Source: Reticulascus tulasneorum (lineage: Eukaryota > Ascomycota > Sordariomycetes > Glomerellales > Reticulascaceae). Taken from it: a stretch of DNA of 64,000 bases. Of this stretch, positions 44,192 to 55,988 are shown in pieces (position 1 is the stretch's first letter; every line of letters starts with the position of its first letter). Below the pieces are notes generated by a model, which saw only the letters and a program-made list of their open reading frames with translations, made no database searches and had not been told where the DNA came from. A program made the position numbers and the translations under genes. The stretch is taken from the NCBI GenBank assembly GCA_001557505.1, contig LSAX01000003.1:1550001-1614000 (forward strand), read 5' to 3'.

Positions 44192-45055
44192 ATGCGTTCC
44201 CAACTCATCAGTTTGTCAATGCTGTTCGCCACTGGGTGGGCAGCTATCCCGTCGATCGATAAATATCGCGTTGTTTGGTCGGACGATTTCAATGGCCCCA
44301 GCGGTGGCTCACCCAATTGGAACCGGATGATCAGAACCAGCACCGTTAACGCTCCCAATGGCGAAAAGCAGTTTTACACAGAATATGCGAGCAACGCACA
44401 TCTGTCTGGTGACGGCCAGCTTTATATTGTGCCCAAGAAGAGCTACGGCTCGAATGGAGCGTACTGGACTTCGGCGCGTCTCGAGACCCCCGGAAAGTGG
44501 GCTTGCCCCTCCGGCAAAGCCATGATTTTCCAGGCGGAAATCCGAGTTCCCGACTTCACTGGCAGTCCGTCCAAGTACGAGGGTCTATGGCCGGCCTTCT
44601 GGGCCCTGGGCGACACCAAGCGCACTGGTCAGGCGGATTGGCCTAAATGCGGCGAATGGGATATCCTCGAGGTTACCAACTGGCTGGGAGACCAGAACCA
44701 GGCTATTCTGCACTATGCCAAGCCGAACGGCGATCACATCAGCAGCCGCTCCGCGCGAGTCACTTATAAAGGTGGAGATTACCACACATGGGCATTCAAA
44801 GTGGATAGACGGAGCAGCGGCGACTGGAAGCAGGAGAAACTCATCTGGTACCTGGACGGCAAGGAGTTCCACAGTATCTCAGGAGCTGAGATCAACAATC
44901 AACAGCAGTGGAAGGAGCTGGCATGGGCCGCATACTATATGGTTCTCAACGTGGCTGTCGGCGGAGGTCATGCCCATGATCCCACTGATGCTACTATCGG
45001 CGGCTTTGAATCTTCGATGAGAGTGAAGTATGCCGCTGTATACGAGTCGCTGTAG
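44192..45055 (+). CDS. Secreted GH16 family beta-glucanase
   Basis: An intronless gene of 287 residues with a signal peptide (MRSQLISLSMLFATGWAA). The GH16 fold is shown by KYRVVWSDDFNG (24-35), the aromatic-rich substrate strand EGLWPAFWALGD (130-141) and the catalytic motif GEWDILE, with nucleophile Glu155, Asp157 and acid/base Glu160. Downstream are DYHTWAFKVDR, IWYLDGKEFHSI and LNVAVGGGHAHDPTDA, typical family blocks. The enzyme should hydrolyse beta-1,3 or mixed-link beta-1,3(4)-glucans in walls or substrate. No GPI-anchor signal or extra domain is visible, so it is probably a free secreted enzyme. The length is normal for this subfamily and it appears complete. Confidence 0.95.
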   Translation: MRSQLISLSMLFATGWAAIPSIDKYRVVWSDDFNGPSGGSPNWNRMIRTSTVNAPNGEKQFYTEYASNAHLSGDGQLYIVPKKSYGSNGAYWTSARLETPGKWACPSGKAMIFQAEIRVPDFTGSPSKYEGLWPAFWALGDTKRTGQADWPKCGEWDILEVTNWLGDQNQAILHYAKPNGDHISSRSARVTYKGGDYHTWAFKVDRRSSGDWKQEKLIWYLDGKEFHSISGAEINNQQQWKELAWAAYYMVLNVAVGGGHAHDPTDATIGGFESSMRVKYAAVYESL

Positions 45056-45907
45056 ATGGGAAGAGTTGGAACATTCTGGATTTTATAACACGACCTAGGG
45101 TATCCACCTACATACAATTGTCACTTTTGTGTTCTAAGCACAAGTCCAACATCCTTAATATACTGCGTAGCTAGGCTAGAGTAACTTGATAAATTATCCT
45201 GCTCGTTCAAGAGCTGATCCAAACTCAAGCTATTTGCAAATCTATATCTATGCCAGGAGGATGCCTTCCACATACAAGTTTTCTAGTTCTGGAAATCTTA
45301 CTTTTCTATGTTCTGATCCGATTTCAAAGAGGGATCCTATATTGCAATACCAAATCCTAGCATGCTTCCCACCCGACTCTCTTATCTCCGGCATGCCAAG
45401 ATTGGTCTGAAGTCGGGCAACTACTGATCCAGTCTGCGAGATGGCCAGCGAGTAATAGTCGCAGTTCTATCTAAGTGCAACTCCATTCTAAACCCAGACA
45501 GAATTTGCCGGATTTTGGAATGAGTATGCCTTTGTTAAGCTTGTCCAGCGGACGTCTAGTGACTGTTCGGAGTGCGGCGAAAACCGGACCAGATTGGCGA
45601 GATCACATCGTTATAACGGCCTGTGCACGGACCATTTCAACGGCTCTCATCGGCCACAAGACCAAATCGAGCCAAATCCACCGTCTCACGGGAACCGCCA
45701 CCTAAAGTCACATGGAAACAACGCCTCCATCGCGAACGACATTCTCTGTGATCAATATCTGGTCTCATCCCAAGCCACCTTCACGTCGCAGTCTGAGTGA
45801 AGCTTTTTTCTCAGTTCACGTACATACTCAAACACACTAGCTAGAAACAGAATCTCTGTATCCTGTCTGCTCGTCTTCAAGCAGCGGCTGCCGCCTAATT
45901 TGCCACC
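45056..45907. other. Spacer upstream of the oxygenase gene
   Basis: No supportable gene; short frames between 45186 and 45705 have no features of coding sequence. The stretch just before 45908 is the promoter/leader of the oxygenase gene. Confidence 0.45.
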
Positions 45908-47212
45908 ATGCACATTGCCGAGGATCTTCCCATGGACCTTCCTGTCATCGACCTCGATATCTTTCTGAACAATCCACGCGACTCGGAGGAAGTGCAAGCC
46001 GAGTGCAACAAAGCCGCCAATGCTCTGATCACGTACGGCGCCTTGGTTCTTCACGATTCGCGCGTCTCAGAGGATGACAACACCACGTTCCTCGACCTGC
46101 TGGAGGACTACTTTGCGCAACCCGAAGAGGATCTGAAAAAGGATGAGAGGCCAGAACTCAGCTACCAGATTGGAGTCACGCTGGAGAACACGGAGAAGCC
46201 GAAATGTGCGGTTGATGAGCCGTGCCTTCGCGTGATTGAACGTTTGGATCCGTCTGAGAGGCCGCTGGATATCACGGCCCACGACCCTGATCCGAAATGC
46301 AGGTTCTTCTGGAAAATGGTCGAGACTCCGCCGTATGAGACTCAGTTCCCGGGGCTGAACGCCGAGAATGTGACGCCGGAGAACCCAAGCATCAAGGAGC
46401 GCTGGACACCCGTTATGGATCAATGGGGTCAATCCATGAAGAATGCGTAGGTGTTGTCCGGCCTTCAGAAAGGAATGGTTGCTGACCCGAATGCAAAGTG
46501 TGGCTAATCTTGCCGAAATGGCGGCTGTTGGTATGGGACTCCCTGCAGAAACATTTAAGGATGCTGGTACTTACGGGTAAGCTGTCACGATGGTGATGAG
46601 CAATGCACTTGAGACTCAACGTAACGCAGGCCACACCTTCTCGCACCAACGGCTTCCGATTTGAACAAGTACGGCAACAAAGACGCCATTCTCGCCGGGT
46701 TTCACACTGATCTCAACTTCTTGACCATCCACGGGCGCTCAAGATATCCAGGCCTGCACATCTGGGCTCGCAACACCGGAAAGCGTATCGCAGTCAAGAT
46801 TCCCCAAGGCAACTACCTCCTAGTTCAAGCCGGAAAGCAGCTCGAGCACATCACTGGTGGTCTAGTCAAGGCTGGATTCCATGAGGTAGTTGTGAACGAG
46901 AAGACTTTGGAGGTGATTGAGCGTCGAAAGGTTGAGTTCCCGGACCGGCCGCTCGTTCGGATTTCATCGACATTCTTCTGGCATCTATCGTCAGACTTCG
47001 ACCTAACCCCCATCCCAGCGCTGGTTGATCAGGCGCGTGCTGTCAGAGCTAAACAATTCAACCTTGGCAAAGATGAGGGAGAAGAGGTTCAGTACCCGCC
47101 GATGAAGGTTGGACAGCAAGTTCAGGAGTAAGTTGGCCCCTCTTCGCTCCGATTCCGGTCAAATACTCATTGGTTCTACAGGGAACTCAAGCATATTGCA
47201 CTGATGGCATGA
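45908..47212 (+). CDS. 2-oxoglutarate/Fe(II)-dependent oxygenase (isopenicillin N synthase-like)
   Basis: Exons 45908-46446, 46499-46576, 46630-47127 and 47182-47212, introns of 52-54 nt, give 381 residues. The short first and last exons are needed to keep the frame and close at TGA. The iron ligands are the HTD motif (GFHTDLNF, His231 and Asp233) and His278 (QLEHITGG). Arg315 and Ser317 in PLVRISSTFF bind 2-oxoglutarate. The N-terminal region carries LPVIDLDIFL, as in the DIOX_N domain, and a long helical insertion. Isopenicillin-N-synthase-like dioxygenases oxidise or desaturate small molecules; substrate unknown. The gene converges on the SDR gene with only 76 bp between stop codons, so the two 3' ends overlap in transcript space. 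No signal peptide; cytosolic. Confidence 0.94.
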
Positions 47213-47288
47213 ACAGTTCGAATCTTTGTATAACTTGTATTGTAGCCTTTGCGTACTCAAATCAATGTTCCGATGGACCACGTCATGT

Positions 47289-48185
47289 TTACTGCTTAGC
47301 TTTGAAAAAGGGCTCTCCCTCAGTAGCATCCACTCCCTCCTCTATGATCCTCTCAACGCCCTTCACAGAATCCTCGTCTCCGTCAAGCAAGTCCACCCAC
47401 CGTGTCCCGACCCCCTCCGTCACCAGCAACAGGTCAGCAACAACAGCCACTGCCTCGCGGCTCACGGCCCCGTTCGCATTCTTTGTTTTGCCAATCTCGA
47501 CAGTTCCAGCAGGCTTCTCGGTGAGTAACCCTGGGCGGAGATCAATGCCCGCGAAATCGCTCCGCTTCTTCGATTCCGTATAGAGGACTTCATCTGCTGC
47601 GATCTTGGCTTGGTAGTAGCGGAGTAGGCTTTCCTGTTGCTTCTTGCTAGCTTCTTGTGCGTCTCCATCCCACCATGAAGGCGGAGACCTGCGTGCGGAG
47701 AGGAACGATACGAGAAGAAACTTGGTGATGGACGGTGTGGCTACTGAGGCTTTGATAAAGAAAATTGCTGCGTCTCGGTCGATCTGTTCGGTCTGGATGG
47801 GTGTCAACATCTCTAACTTGGCTCTCCAAGATCAGTAAGACCTGGACTTACTCTTTCAGGCGGTCCTTTGCCGGCAGCACCTGTTTCCCTGTCAGTACGG
47901 TGATTTCCTGTGATTTCACTCATCCTTACCTGCGCTCCAAACTACATAGTGCGGTTTCACTTCGTCCAATATGGCTTTCGCCTGCGCCTCGCTCTTTACC
48001 TCCTCTATACTTCGAACCAGCACATTGAGCTTCCCGGCTTGGCTCTCTCCCAACTTCTTGATGGCGGGCACTTGATCCTCGGCTCGAATGACGCTAGTTA
48101 CAGTCCACGATCGTTTCAGCAGCAATGGTGTAAGGTGCTGGGCCACTTTGCCATGGCCGCCCAAAAGGAGAACGTGTCGACTCAT
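47289..48185 (-). CDS. Atypical SDR / NAD(P)-binding (YwnB-like) protein
   Basis: Exons 48185-47930, 47880-47852 and 47792-47289 (introns 49 and 59 nt) give 262 residues. The 29-nt middle exon joins VVWSAG to AAGKGPPER and then TEQIDRDAAIFFIKAS. The N-terminal HVLLLGGHGKVAQHL is the glycine-rich Rossmann motif (GGxGxxG-type). Later PGLLTEKPAGTVEIGK and a final region with VSREAVAVVADLL follow the atypical SDR5/NAD(P)H-binding pattern, like yeast YMR090W. The catalytic Tyr-x3-Lys of classical SDRs is not evident in this order (SKKQQESLLRYYQAK is at the expected position). Cytosolic redox or sensor role; substrate unknown. It is convergent with the oxygenase gene. Confidence 0.93.
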
Positions 48186-49025
48186 GATGTTTATATGTTT
48201 GGCGCCGGTTATGATTGATGTCTCGGATTAGTGTGTCCACTGAACTCAGATCGAGATGGGTCTCGTATTTAAACAACTATGAATGTCCCCGCCGAGGTAA
48301 ATTGGGATTTGTAATGCCTGGCCGCGTAGATACTTGAGCACGTCACATTGACGGCAATGACGTAGCGGGGAAAACAGACTTTTTCAAGTGGCTTCATGCA
48401 GGTCTCGGGAGAAAAGAGCGGGGATGGCGTCGCCCGGCATTCGGAACCCCCGCGATCTCGAGGCCCGCCGATTTCATACTCCGAGCATCTGGGCTGCAGT
48501 AACCCGCATGTAGTTCGCACCTTAATCAAAGGTGTCAACCTAAACCGATCCTGTAGAGAAAGCCAACTGTTCCCACGGTGTAGCGCATTTACAGTATATC
48601 ACTATCATAAGAGATTTGAACGACGCCTGGCAACAGCAGAGATTAGTGTCCCAATCAGAACCACATGTCGCTTACAGTGCAGATTACTGATATTATGAAG
48701 CAACTCCGGACTCGGGGTGAGAGCCGTAACTTCCTAGTGGACCAGAACATGCTCGCACGACCTCCTTTTAGTAATGTGTCCCAGCGGGTTCTAGCTGGAA
48801 CCCGGTAGTCCGAACACGTAGCCACTTTATTGCACTGCACCTTTTCACTCAGGAGGCTTAATCATTGTATCATCATTGTATCATCATTCATCCTTTTCAA
48901 CTGTAAGTAATATCTACAGGTATCAATCTATAATTAATAATCCATGGCTTGTATGTAGTCATGCAATTGTTCCAAATACCAACTGATGATACTACCCTGG
49001 GAACTTTAGAACCCCCAAGCCCGCA
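48186..49025. other. Spacer upstream of SDR gene, 3' of M13 gene
   Basis: It holds the promoter of the SDR gene and the 3' flank of the peptidase gene. An imperfect tandem repeat ATCATTGTATC (about three units, 48861-48893) lies in it. No gene is supported. Confidence 0.45.
48861..48893. repeat. Short tandem repeat ATCATTGTATC
   Basis: Nearly three copies of an 11-bp unit (the last is truncated to ATCATTCATC). Non-coding. Confidence 0.7.
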
Positions 49026-51568
49026 TCACCAGAGCTCACAGGTAGGCTCCTTCACCGGGCAGTTGAATGCTTCCTTGAACCCCTTAGAGTTTGCTACTGT
49101 TGCAACGATTCGTGCAGAGTCGGGGGAATGCGCATCGGTTGCAACTTGATTGGCGAGGGCGGCGGGTGTGTACTTGTTGCACCAAGACTGGCCCCAGCGT
49201 AAAAAGAAGAGTTGTTCGTTGGTAAATTGCTCCAGACCCGGCAAGTGGGCATCTGTAGTACCCTCGGTTCTCTTCCTCTTCTTTTGAAATCCAGTCCAGG
49301 CACCGTATGACAGGGCGAGACCACCGGCGTCCGCAATGTTTTCGCCCAGGGTTTTTTCTCCGTTGACGTTTATAATCTCGCCGTCCGGTCCGGTGACGGT
49401 GAGCTGATTGTACTGCTCAACAAAGCACTGGGTGCGGTTCTGGTATTCTGCGAGAGAGGCGTCTGTCCACCAATTGAAGAGTCTGCCGTCCGGTCCGAAT
49501 CTTCGCCCGTTATTATCGAAGCCGTGCGTTAGCTCATGGCCGGCAATAGAGCCCATGCTACCATACGCAATGTAAGATGGGAAGTCGGTGCTGAATACTG
49601 GGAACTGCTGAATACCCGCCGGGACAACGATCTCGTTCAGCGGCGAGAAGTAGTATGCATTTACAGTAGGTGAAGTCTGGATCCATTGAAATCGATTCAC
49701 TGGAGCGTGGATTTCCGACCATGTCCTCACAGTGGCGGCTCTCCCCAAGGCAAGCATATTGGCAAAGTGCGAGTCGCCGATTTCGAGACCAGAATACCAG
49801 TTCTTCAAGGCTTGCGGATCCACCAGTCTCGGTTCCTGATCAGGTCAGCATCAGTGTTTGGGATTTGGAGTAGGGTCATGATCATGAAACGTACGTCAGG
49901 ATATCCAACCATTTGCAGAACCGCGTTGACTTTCTCAGCAGCAACCTTCTTGGTCTCCTCCTCGATCCAATCCTTCTCTTCCAGTCTGACTAAAAATTCT
50001 TGTCGGATGTTCGTGAGAATCTGGTCGGTAAATGCTCTTGCCTCTGGCGTGTACGCAGTCTCTACAAAGAAGCGACTGAGTGTCCAGCCTAACCCACTGG
50101 GTCGACTGTTCTCTCCCATCCATTGCACACCGGCGTCTACTCGAGTTTGGCACTCTCTCCATCTTGGAAACGGAATGGTGGGATCCTAAGGGAGATGTTA
50201 GTCAGCGCTCAAATATAGTAGTTACAAATTCATCGCAAGTTTACTCACATTTCCACTGAGAAGGTCCACCCAGTCAAGCCAAGGGGCCGTCTCGTCAGCG
50301 AGCACATTCGGGGAGAGGGCGGTGATTGCTCTCCACAGGAAGAATCCTTGCACTACATCGGGGCTGGCTTGCGATAATAAGGCCGATACATTGGCGAAGT
50401 AATCAGGCTCGTTTACAACAATTCTGTCGAAGACGAAATCTCCTCCTAGTGTTTGAATGACATAATCCAGCCCCAGCTCCGGGGCGGATCCGGACAGTTC
50501 TTCCAACGAAATCTCGACGCTGGTTTCCTGCGAAATCTATGTTAGCAATTTAAAACTCTCGCATGCGGCTCCTGTAGTATAGGTCTTACAGTCGGGTCTT
50601 CTGCTGCCTTGACGAAAGTTAGGAGCATGGCAACCTCCATGAAAATAATTTGCTGAGCCAGTGCTTCGGCGACTTTTGCGTCAATGTTCCCAGGGTGCAA
50701 ACTCTCGAGAGTGCTGGCCAGGATCAAAGCATAGCTGGCTAGGGTTTCCTCGTTTCGATATGTCTCTAGATCGGGCAGAGAGAACTTTTCTGGGAACCCG
50801 ACTGTGAGATCTATTTTAGTCTGTGATGATGATTAATGTGTGAACGGGAAGGCTACTATTGCACGAATAGAGTCGGCAGGCACATGTAAGAAAACTTACT
50901 GTGTCATTCGTACCAGGCATCAGAGTGAAGCTTTGGAATGTCTGAATGCCGAGTTGTTCAAAGAACAGGATAGTTCTGCCCATGGCAACAATATCTCTCT
51001 TCCCGATGGTTCTCTTTGGAATAGTGGAGTTGGTGATCTGTACTGGAAAGAGCTCCATAATCTGATCCAAAACCTCCAGCAGAGGTTCAATGCCGGCTTC
51101 CTCAATGGCAGTCTCGTTCAGACAGGCGTTGTATGCGGACTGGACCTGGTTGAAGTTCTCTTCATCAATAGCTACTTGATCTGGAGTAAAAGTCGTAGAA
51201 AGCCAGCCAGTTTCAGTAGCGTTCGGGTATGGAGATTCCAAAATGTCTCTGAGGATGAGCCGGTTTCCGGCAGCCATTTCTCGAAGAGTGTTGATAGAAT
51301 CCGATCCTTCAGGGATTGCATGCTTAGCCTCCCAGCCTGAACACGCGTCTTCGTGACGGGTTAGCAAAGTCACATTCTGCTGCGGGGATGCAGTTCGACG
51401 CGAAGACTCACATTGGTCGAAATCGGAGCACGGATCTATTTCGGCGTAGTTGGGTGCAAGAGCATACAGGATCTCCGAGGCAATGTGGATGCATGCTGGC
51501 GTGGTGCAGACATTGGCTGAGATGCCATCTCTTGCAGCCATGTTGCTGAGTTCAGGTAACAGAGGCAT
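49026..51568 (-). CDS. M13 family zinc metallopeptidase (neprilysin-like)
   Basis: Six exons, 51568-51412, 51348-50900, 50820-50590, 50527-50249, 50185-49895 and 49835-49026 (introns 59-79 nt), give 738 residues. The catalytic exon has GHELTHGFD (HExxH, His569, Glu570, His573) and GENIADAGG (Glu634), with the substrate-binding NAYYFSP upstream and the family C-terminal CxxW (CELW). The N-terminal PCSDFDQYACSGWEAKHAIP also matches, at the start of the ectodomain. The first intron is 63 nt, a multiple of three and open, so unspliced RNA would also read through; the splice at 51348 is preferred because it restores the conserved YACSGW. No signal peptide or membrane anchor is visible before residue 15, unlike type II family members, so an upstream exon may be missing. 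Cleaves peptides, likely secreted. Confidence 0.92.
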
Positions 51569-54151
51569 GTTGGTATGATGAGCGAGATAGTCGACCGGGA
51601 TGAGCTGATGAGAGCCTTGATATCCGTCTGGAAGTTCCTCGAGGATCCCCAAGGATATATACTTTACATCGAGAGGCTCTTCAAATAACCCCAAGCTGGC
51701 TGTGCCCGCCTGTCCGTGCCATTCTAGGCGTCAGCAACATCGGCTGAGTGGATATGAGCTGGGGTGCTCGTTGAGATCTCTAGTTGAGTACAAGCGGTAG
51801 TCCATAAGGATTCCCGCCTCCCAGCCTCGGTTGCTTGGCCCCTGGGCTTATCCATACTAGCATGGGATTGGATCATGAAGGCAAATCCCCTTGCGCTGTA
51901 TCGGCAGGGGATCCGACTACGTGGTTACGGTGCAGACACTGCCTGGACGAAAGTACCGGTTTCTTGTCAAAGTGGCAGCCCGCCCTTCCGGTGCGCATGG
52001 GGTCGTGACAGTGGAAAGCCTGAATGTGGTCGGAGCGACCCGACCGAATTGCAGCAGCCCTACAAGCAACTGGTAGCGAAAATGCTCTGCCGGTTCTATT
52101 TTTGTCCCTTTTTGGCACTGCGAGGCGATTGACAGGAACCGGGACGGTGCCCAGGCATTGCTGCACTAGCGGGAGTGGGACGATGTAGGCGCAGCTACCC
52201 CTGTCCACACCTTATGCCGTCTCGTCCGAACCAAGAACTCGTGGAAGCGCCAACGTGTGTGTGAGAGTGGACAGGGGGATGCCAACCTAACCTAAGTCCC
52301 TACGAAATACATCCTTTTGTCTTGACCCCAGATTTTACTTAACGCTTGTCTCATCCATTGGATGCATCGCGCGGCAGCGCTAGCCCCATGATCGTAGGAT
52401 GGAGCGATCAGGCCAATTGCAAGCCTGAAGGAGGGTAAGAGGCATTGGCGGTGCGCAACAAGAGCCTCCAAACCTTATTTAATCCCTACAGGTTTAAGCC
52501 TCCTTGGACTTCAGCTCCGGGAAATTATATGCATGACGGACCATCGTCATCCAGCCTAGTCTGCGGCGTTTGAGGCTGTTGACACCAAAGTCCCTTCACG
52601 TTGGATGTCAGATGTTGAAATTATGGCCATTCCAAATGCTCGAACTCGATACGTAATTAGTACTCTGGCCCCCACCACAAAAGGCCCTCCAAATACTGAA
52701 TGTAGGTATGATAATCCTACAAGGGGAATGCAATGAGGCTCAGCCAGGAAATTAAAGGCTTATTCCAAGGCATAGAACTACCAGGCTTATGCTCCTCCAC
52801 TGGAGTGCCGGACAAAAAACACAATCGTTGTTTCTGCTCAAGAAATTACAATGTCAGTTTCTCGTACGAATCGAGTTGACGGCGCTTGAAGTAAATCTTC
52901 GTATTTGTGCACCTCCATCAGAGTATCTGAAGGAGTGCCGGTTTGATTTGCAAGAAGTTATCGACGTAGACCTACAGCCAAACTTCGCTGCCCAGAGCAC
53001 ATAGCATCGGAGACGCTAATAATTAATGACCTGGGCTTCAAGAGGTTTCTTCCAGCGAAATTATATTGGATGGGATGGTGGAGCTGGGTAGCAGTGAGGC
53101 TGTCCGTGAAGCCCTCTTCATCATCACCGATCCCACTTTAATCTTCATTTTGAGATTGCCCAACACAACGTGGAGGGCAAGAAGGAAATGCTCCCATGAC
53201 CATTACCCCGTTCTCACCGGGATCCAGCCGTGAGATCTGCTGCCGAGTGGGTTTGTACGCCTTGAGGCAACCCAACCTAGGAGATATTGCAGACCTTGCA
53301 AAGACTCGTGCCACGAAAGTTCTCTTGGTATGATTCCTCGGTGATATCAGAGGTGTAGGCCGGGCATCCTGTCTTGCCTGCCAGGATGGTCTCTGTACAA
53401 ACGCATCGAGCAAGGATCTCCAGTCCTCCCGAGGAGTCATCCTCACTTCTATCACTTGAATGCGCTGCCCTTACTCCTTAATCTGAGCAGTGGATTCTAA
53501 CGACCAAACGTGGAGAAGTAATTATCTGAGCTCGAATCTCCTTTCCGACCCTGCGAATAGTTGCTACATGGCAAAGCGAGCGACGACCTTTTACCATCTC
53601 AGATACCTTGAAGTTGGCTGATCAATGACAAAGCATCGTTGGAAACCGGGCACCCCAAGGACAGGCAGATGAAGCTGAAACCAGCTGTTTGTCGATAATG
53701 TCTATCGTTCGAGGATTAGAAAAGTGTGACAGAACGTGAAAGGAAACACGGGTGGGGAGAAACTGGCCTGGTACTCAACGAGAGCATTAGGGCGTCCCAA
53801 CAGGCAGAAACAAATCGAGACGCGGTAATTTAAAGCGTAGCCAGCGAGCCAACTACAATGAGGCTTCTGCTATGGGATTTGAAACCCTGTGGTAGCGACT
53901 GGATAAGTCGCCGTGACCTACTGACTAGGCATGCAGATTTGCGTAGCAATCATGGCGCCCAAGCTCCAATTTGCAATCATATGGGTATCAATTCGCTGTC
54001 GTATCCGCTTCTATATAATAAATGTACACATTCAAGGTTTGGTCCCTTCCGACAGCCATCAAGACTGCGACATCTACAGCTCCAACAGAACCTTTGAATT
54101 CTATGCCAAGCAGTCCGAAGTATTTTCTGGCTGAGTGTATGCCTGGAGCTG
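51569..54151. other. Gene-poor region between M13 gene and gpi3
   Basis: No supportable gene in 2.6 kb. Short frames at 51873-52208, 52789-53004, 53138-53455 and 53858-54134 lack domains and conserved motifs. An unseen 5' exon with a signal peptide for the M13 gene might lie at about 51600-51900. Confidence 0.45.
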
Positions 54152-55678
54152 TTAACTTCCTCCGTTCTCCTTTTTCGAATCAGAGTGCTCCTCGATGATT
54201 TTCTTCCGTGGCCAGTCGGGACAGTAATCGATATTGTCTCTTGGGAATACTAACTCCAGGAACAGGTATAAGAGGTAGTCGATGATGACGCACAGGCAGA
54301 AAAGTTTCCCCGCCCAAATACCGCAACCGTAGTATCGCTTGAGACGATCTATCAATGCAAAGCTTTGAACACCAGAGCGGCCACGTGTAGCACTATAGCT
54401 AGACGAATTGGCGGCCTCGTACCCGTAGAACTCTGCCTCACTAACGTCCCCAGAGATACCATTGTATACACGTTCAGTTCGAAGTGCAACGTTCGTCCAA
54501 GAATACATTTTCTGGACTTGTTCGTGGAAACGCTCGGTGCGAACCTTGTTCGCTCGCAGGGCCGCAATGGCCTTGCCAGTGGCAGCAACAAGATCGTCTT
54601 CTTCAGGCTTTGCGAACACGGTCATGTGTGATGGAAGAACTTCCGGGATACCGCCGACTTGGGTGCATACGACATACAGTCCACAACTGGCGGCCTCGAC
54701 AATGACTGTGCCAAAAGCCTCCGTCAAGCTAGGATGGAGATAGATGTGGCCGCGGACCATGACGTCTCGAACCTCCTCATGGCGAACAGGCCCGAGCATC
54801 TCAACACGGTCTTGCAAGACGTTTTGCTCGATCATTTGTTCCAAGTCGATGGCTTTGGGCCCGGATCCTGCAATGATGAAGCGTGTGTTCGGGTGATTCT
54901 CCAAGATTCGAGGTATTGCGGCTGTCAGAAGATCCGTTCCCTTGTTATAGAAAAGACGGGATATTACGACAATAGTTATCATATCGTTCGGTCCCAGGCG
55001 ATGGGCGGGCGGTGGGGGGTGGCCAAATATGTGCTCTGATGGGGTTGAAGGGTATGATAATGGTCGAAAGTTCTCGGCGACAACAGCGTTTGGGATGACA
55101 GAGACCATGAGGGGGTCGAGCGATGCCCTCAAAACGGTGTTCTCCTTACTGCAAATATACGTTAGCACTCTCCTCCAACCCACGGCGCAGGCCACCTACC
55201 AAGTATGGCTCACGCAGATGACATGATCTACGTCGCTGAGAGTGAACTTCAGGAGCTTGTTTGTCAGAATGCTGGTAGCATCTGCAAAGCCAAACAGCGA
55301 ATGGTCTGTGAAAACCGTTCGCAATCCCATTGTCCTGGCATGCAGTATTGCTTCATGGCATATACTGCTTAAGCTCGCATGTCCATGTACGATCTCGATT
55401 CGTTCTCGAATGATGATGTTTCGGAAGATCGGGAAGAAGGAGAAGACGGTCGGAAAGGTAGCACTTCGATATATGACCAAGAATGGCACATGATATACCT
55501 TTAGTCCATTTGTAAGGTATCGAACACCGCTTCGTCCCTCATATGCGTGGGTGATAATGACAACTTTGTGGCCGCGATCAATCAGTTTCGAGGATAATTG
55601 GTAGATGTGGCTTTCGATTCCTCCTGGCTGAGGGAAGAAGAAATCACTGCACATGGCGATGCTGTACGTTCGCCCCAT
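54152..55678 (-). CDS. gpi3: GPI-GlcNAc transferase catalytic subunit (PIG-A/Gpi3)
   Basis: Two exons, 55678-55200 and 55148-54152 (51-nt intron, GTAGGT...TGCAG), give 491 residues. The start ATG 55678 begins [20 protein letters not shown], followed by [14 protein letters not shown] and the GlcNAc-transferase pattern. Exon joining gives [19 protein letters not shown], a signature of the PIG-A family. The GT4 C-terminal half has [35 protein letters not shown] and the E-x7-E motif ([17 protein letters not shown]). A C-terminal membrane helix ([20 protein letters not shown]) anchors it in the ER with a short lumenal tail. It transfers GlcNAc from UDP-GlcNAc to phosphatidylinositol, the first step of GPI-anchor synthesis, as part of the GPI-GnT complex. 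Essential core gene; head-to-head with the Dbp6 gene. Confidence 0.97.
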
Positions 55679-55988
55679 CTTGGACGATTCAGCGCAATTC
55701 TCACCGAAGGAAATCAGCACACTTCATAATCCCCCGCGTGAAGCAAAGAAAATACTCGAGAAGCTTGGTCGAAGGTTGTCGGGAATGATGGGCAATCCAC
55801 TAGCAAGTACCATTAATTAACACGAACATCAATACCAGACGCGCGCGATAAGGAAAGGTGGTGTAGATAGGCAGAATCCCGATAAGAGCATCCAAGCAAA
55901 AAATATTTGGAGCTCGTTGCCCCTCATAATGCAGAAACAGTGTCGAAGAAATATTGCTCCTCAAGACCACGTCTAAACAATTGCTGAG
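55679..55988. promoter_or_regulatory. Shared bidirectional promoter of gpi3 and dbp6
   Basis: Only 310 bp separate the two start codons. Both transcripts must therefore start in this segment, so the two core genes probably share regulatory DNA. Short frames inside (for example 55800-56255 minus) are shadows of the helicase gene. Confidence 0.7.
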
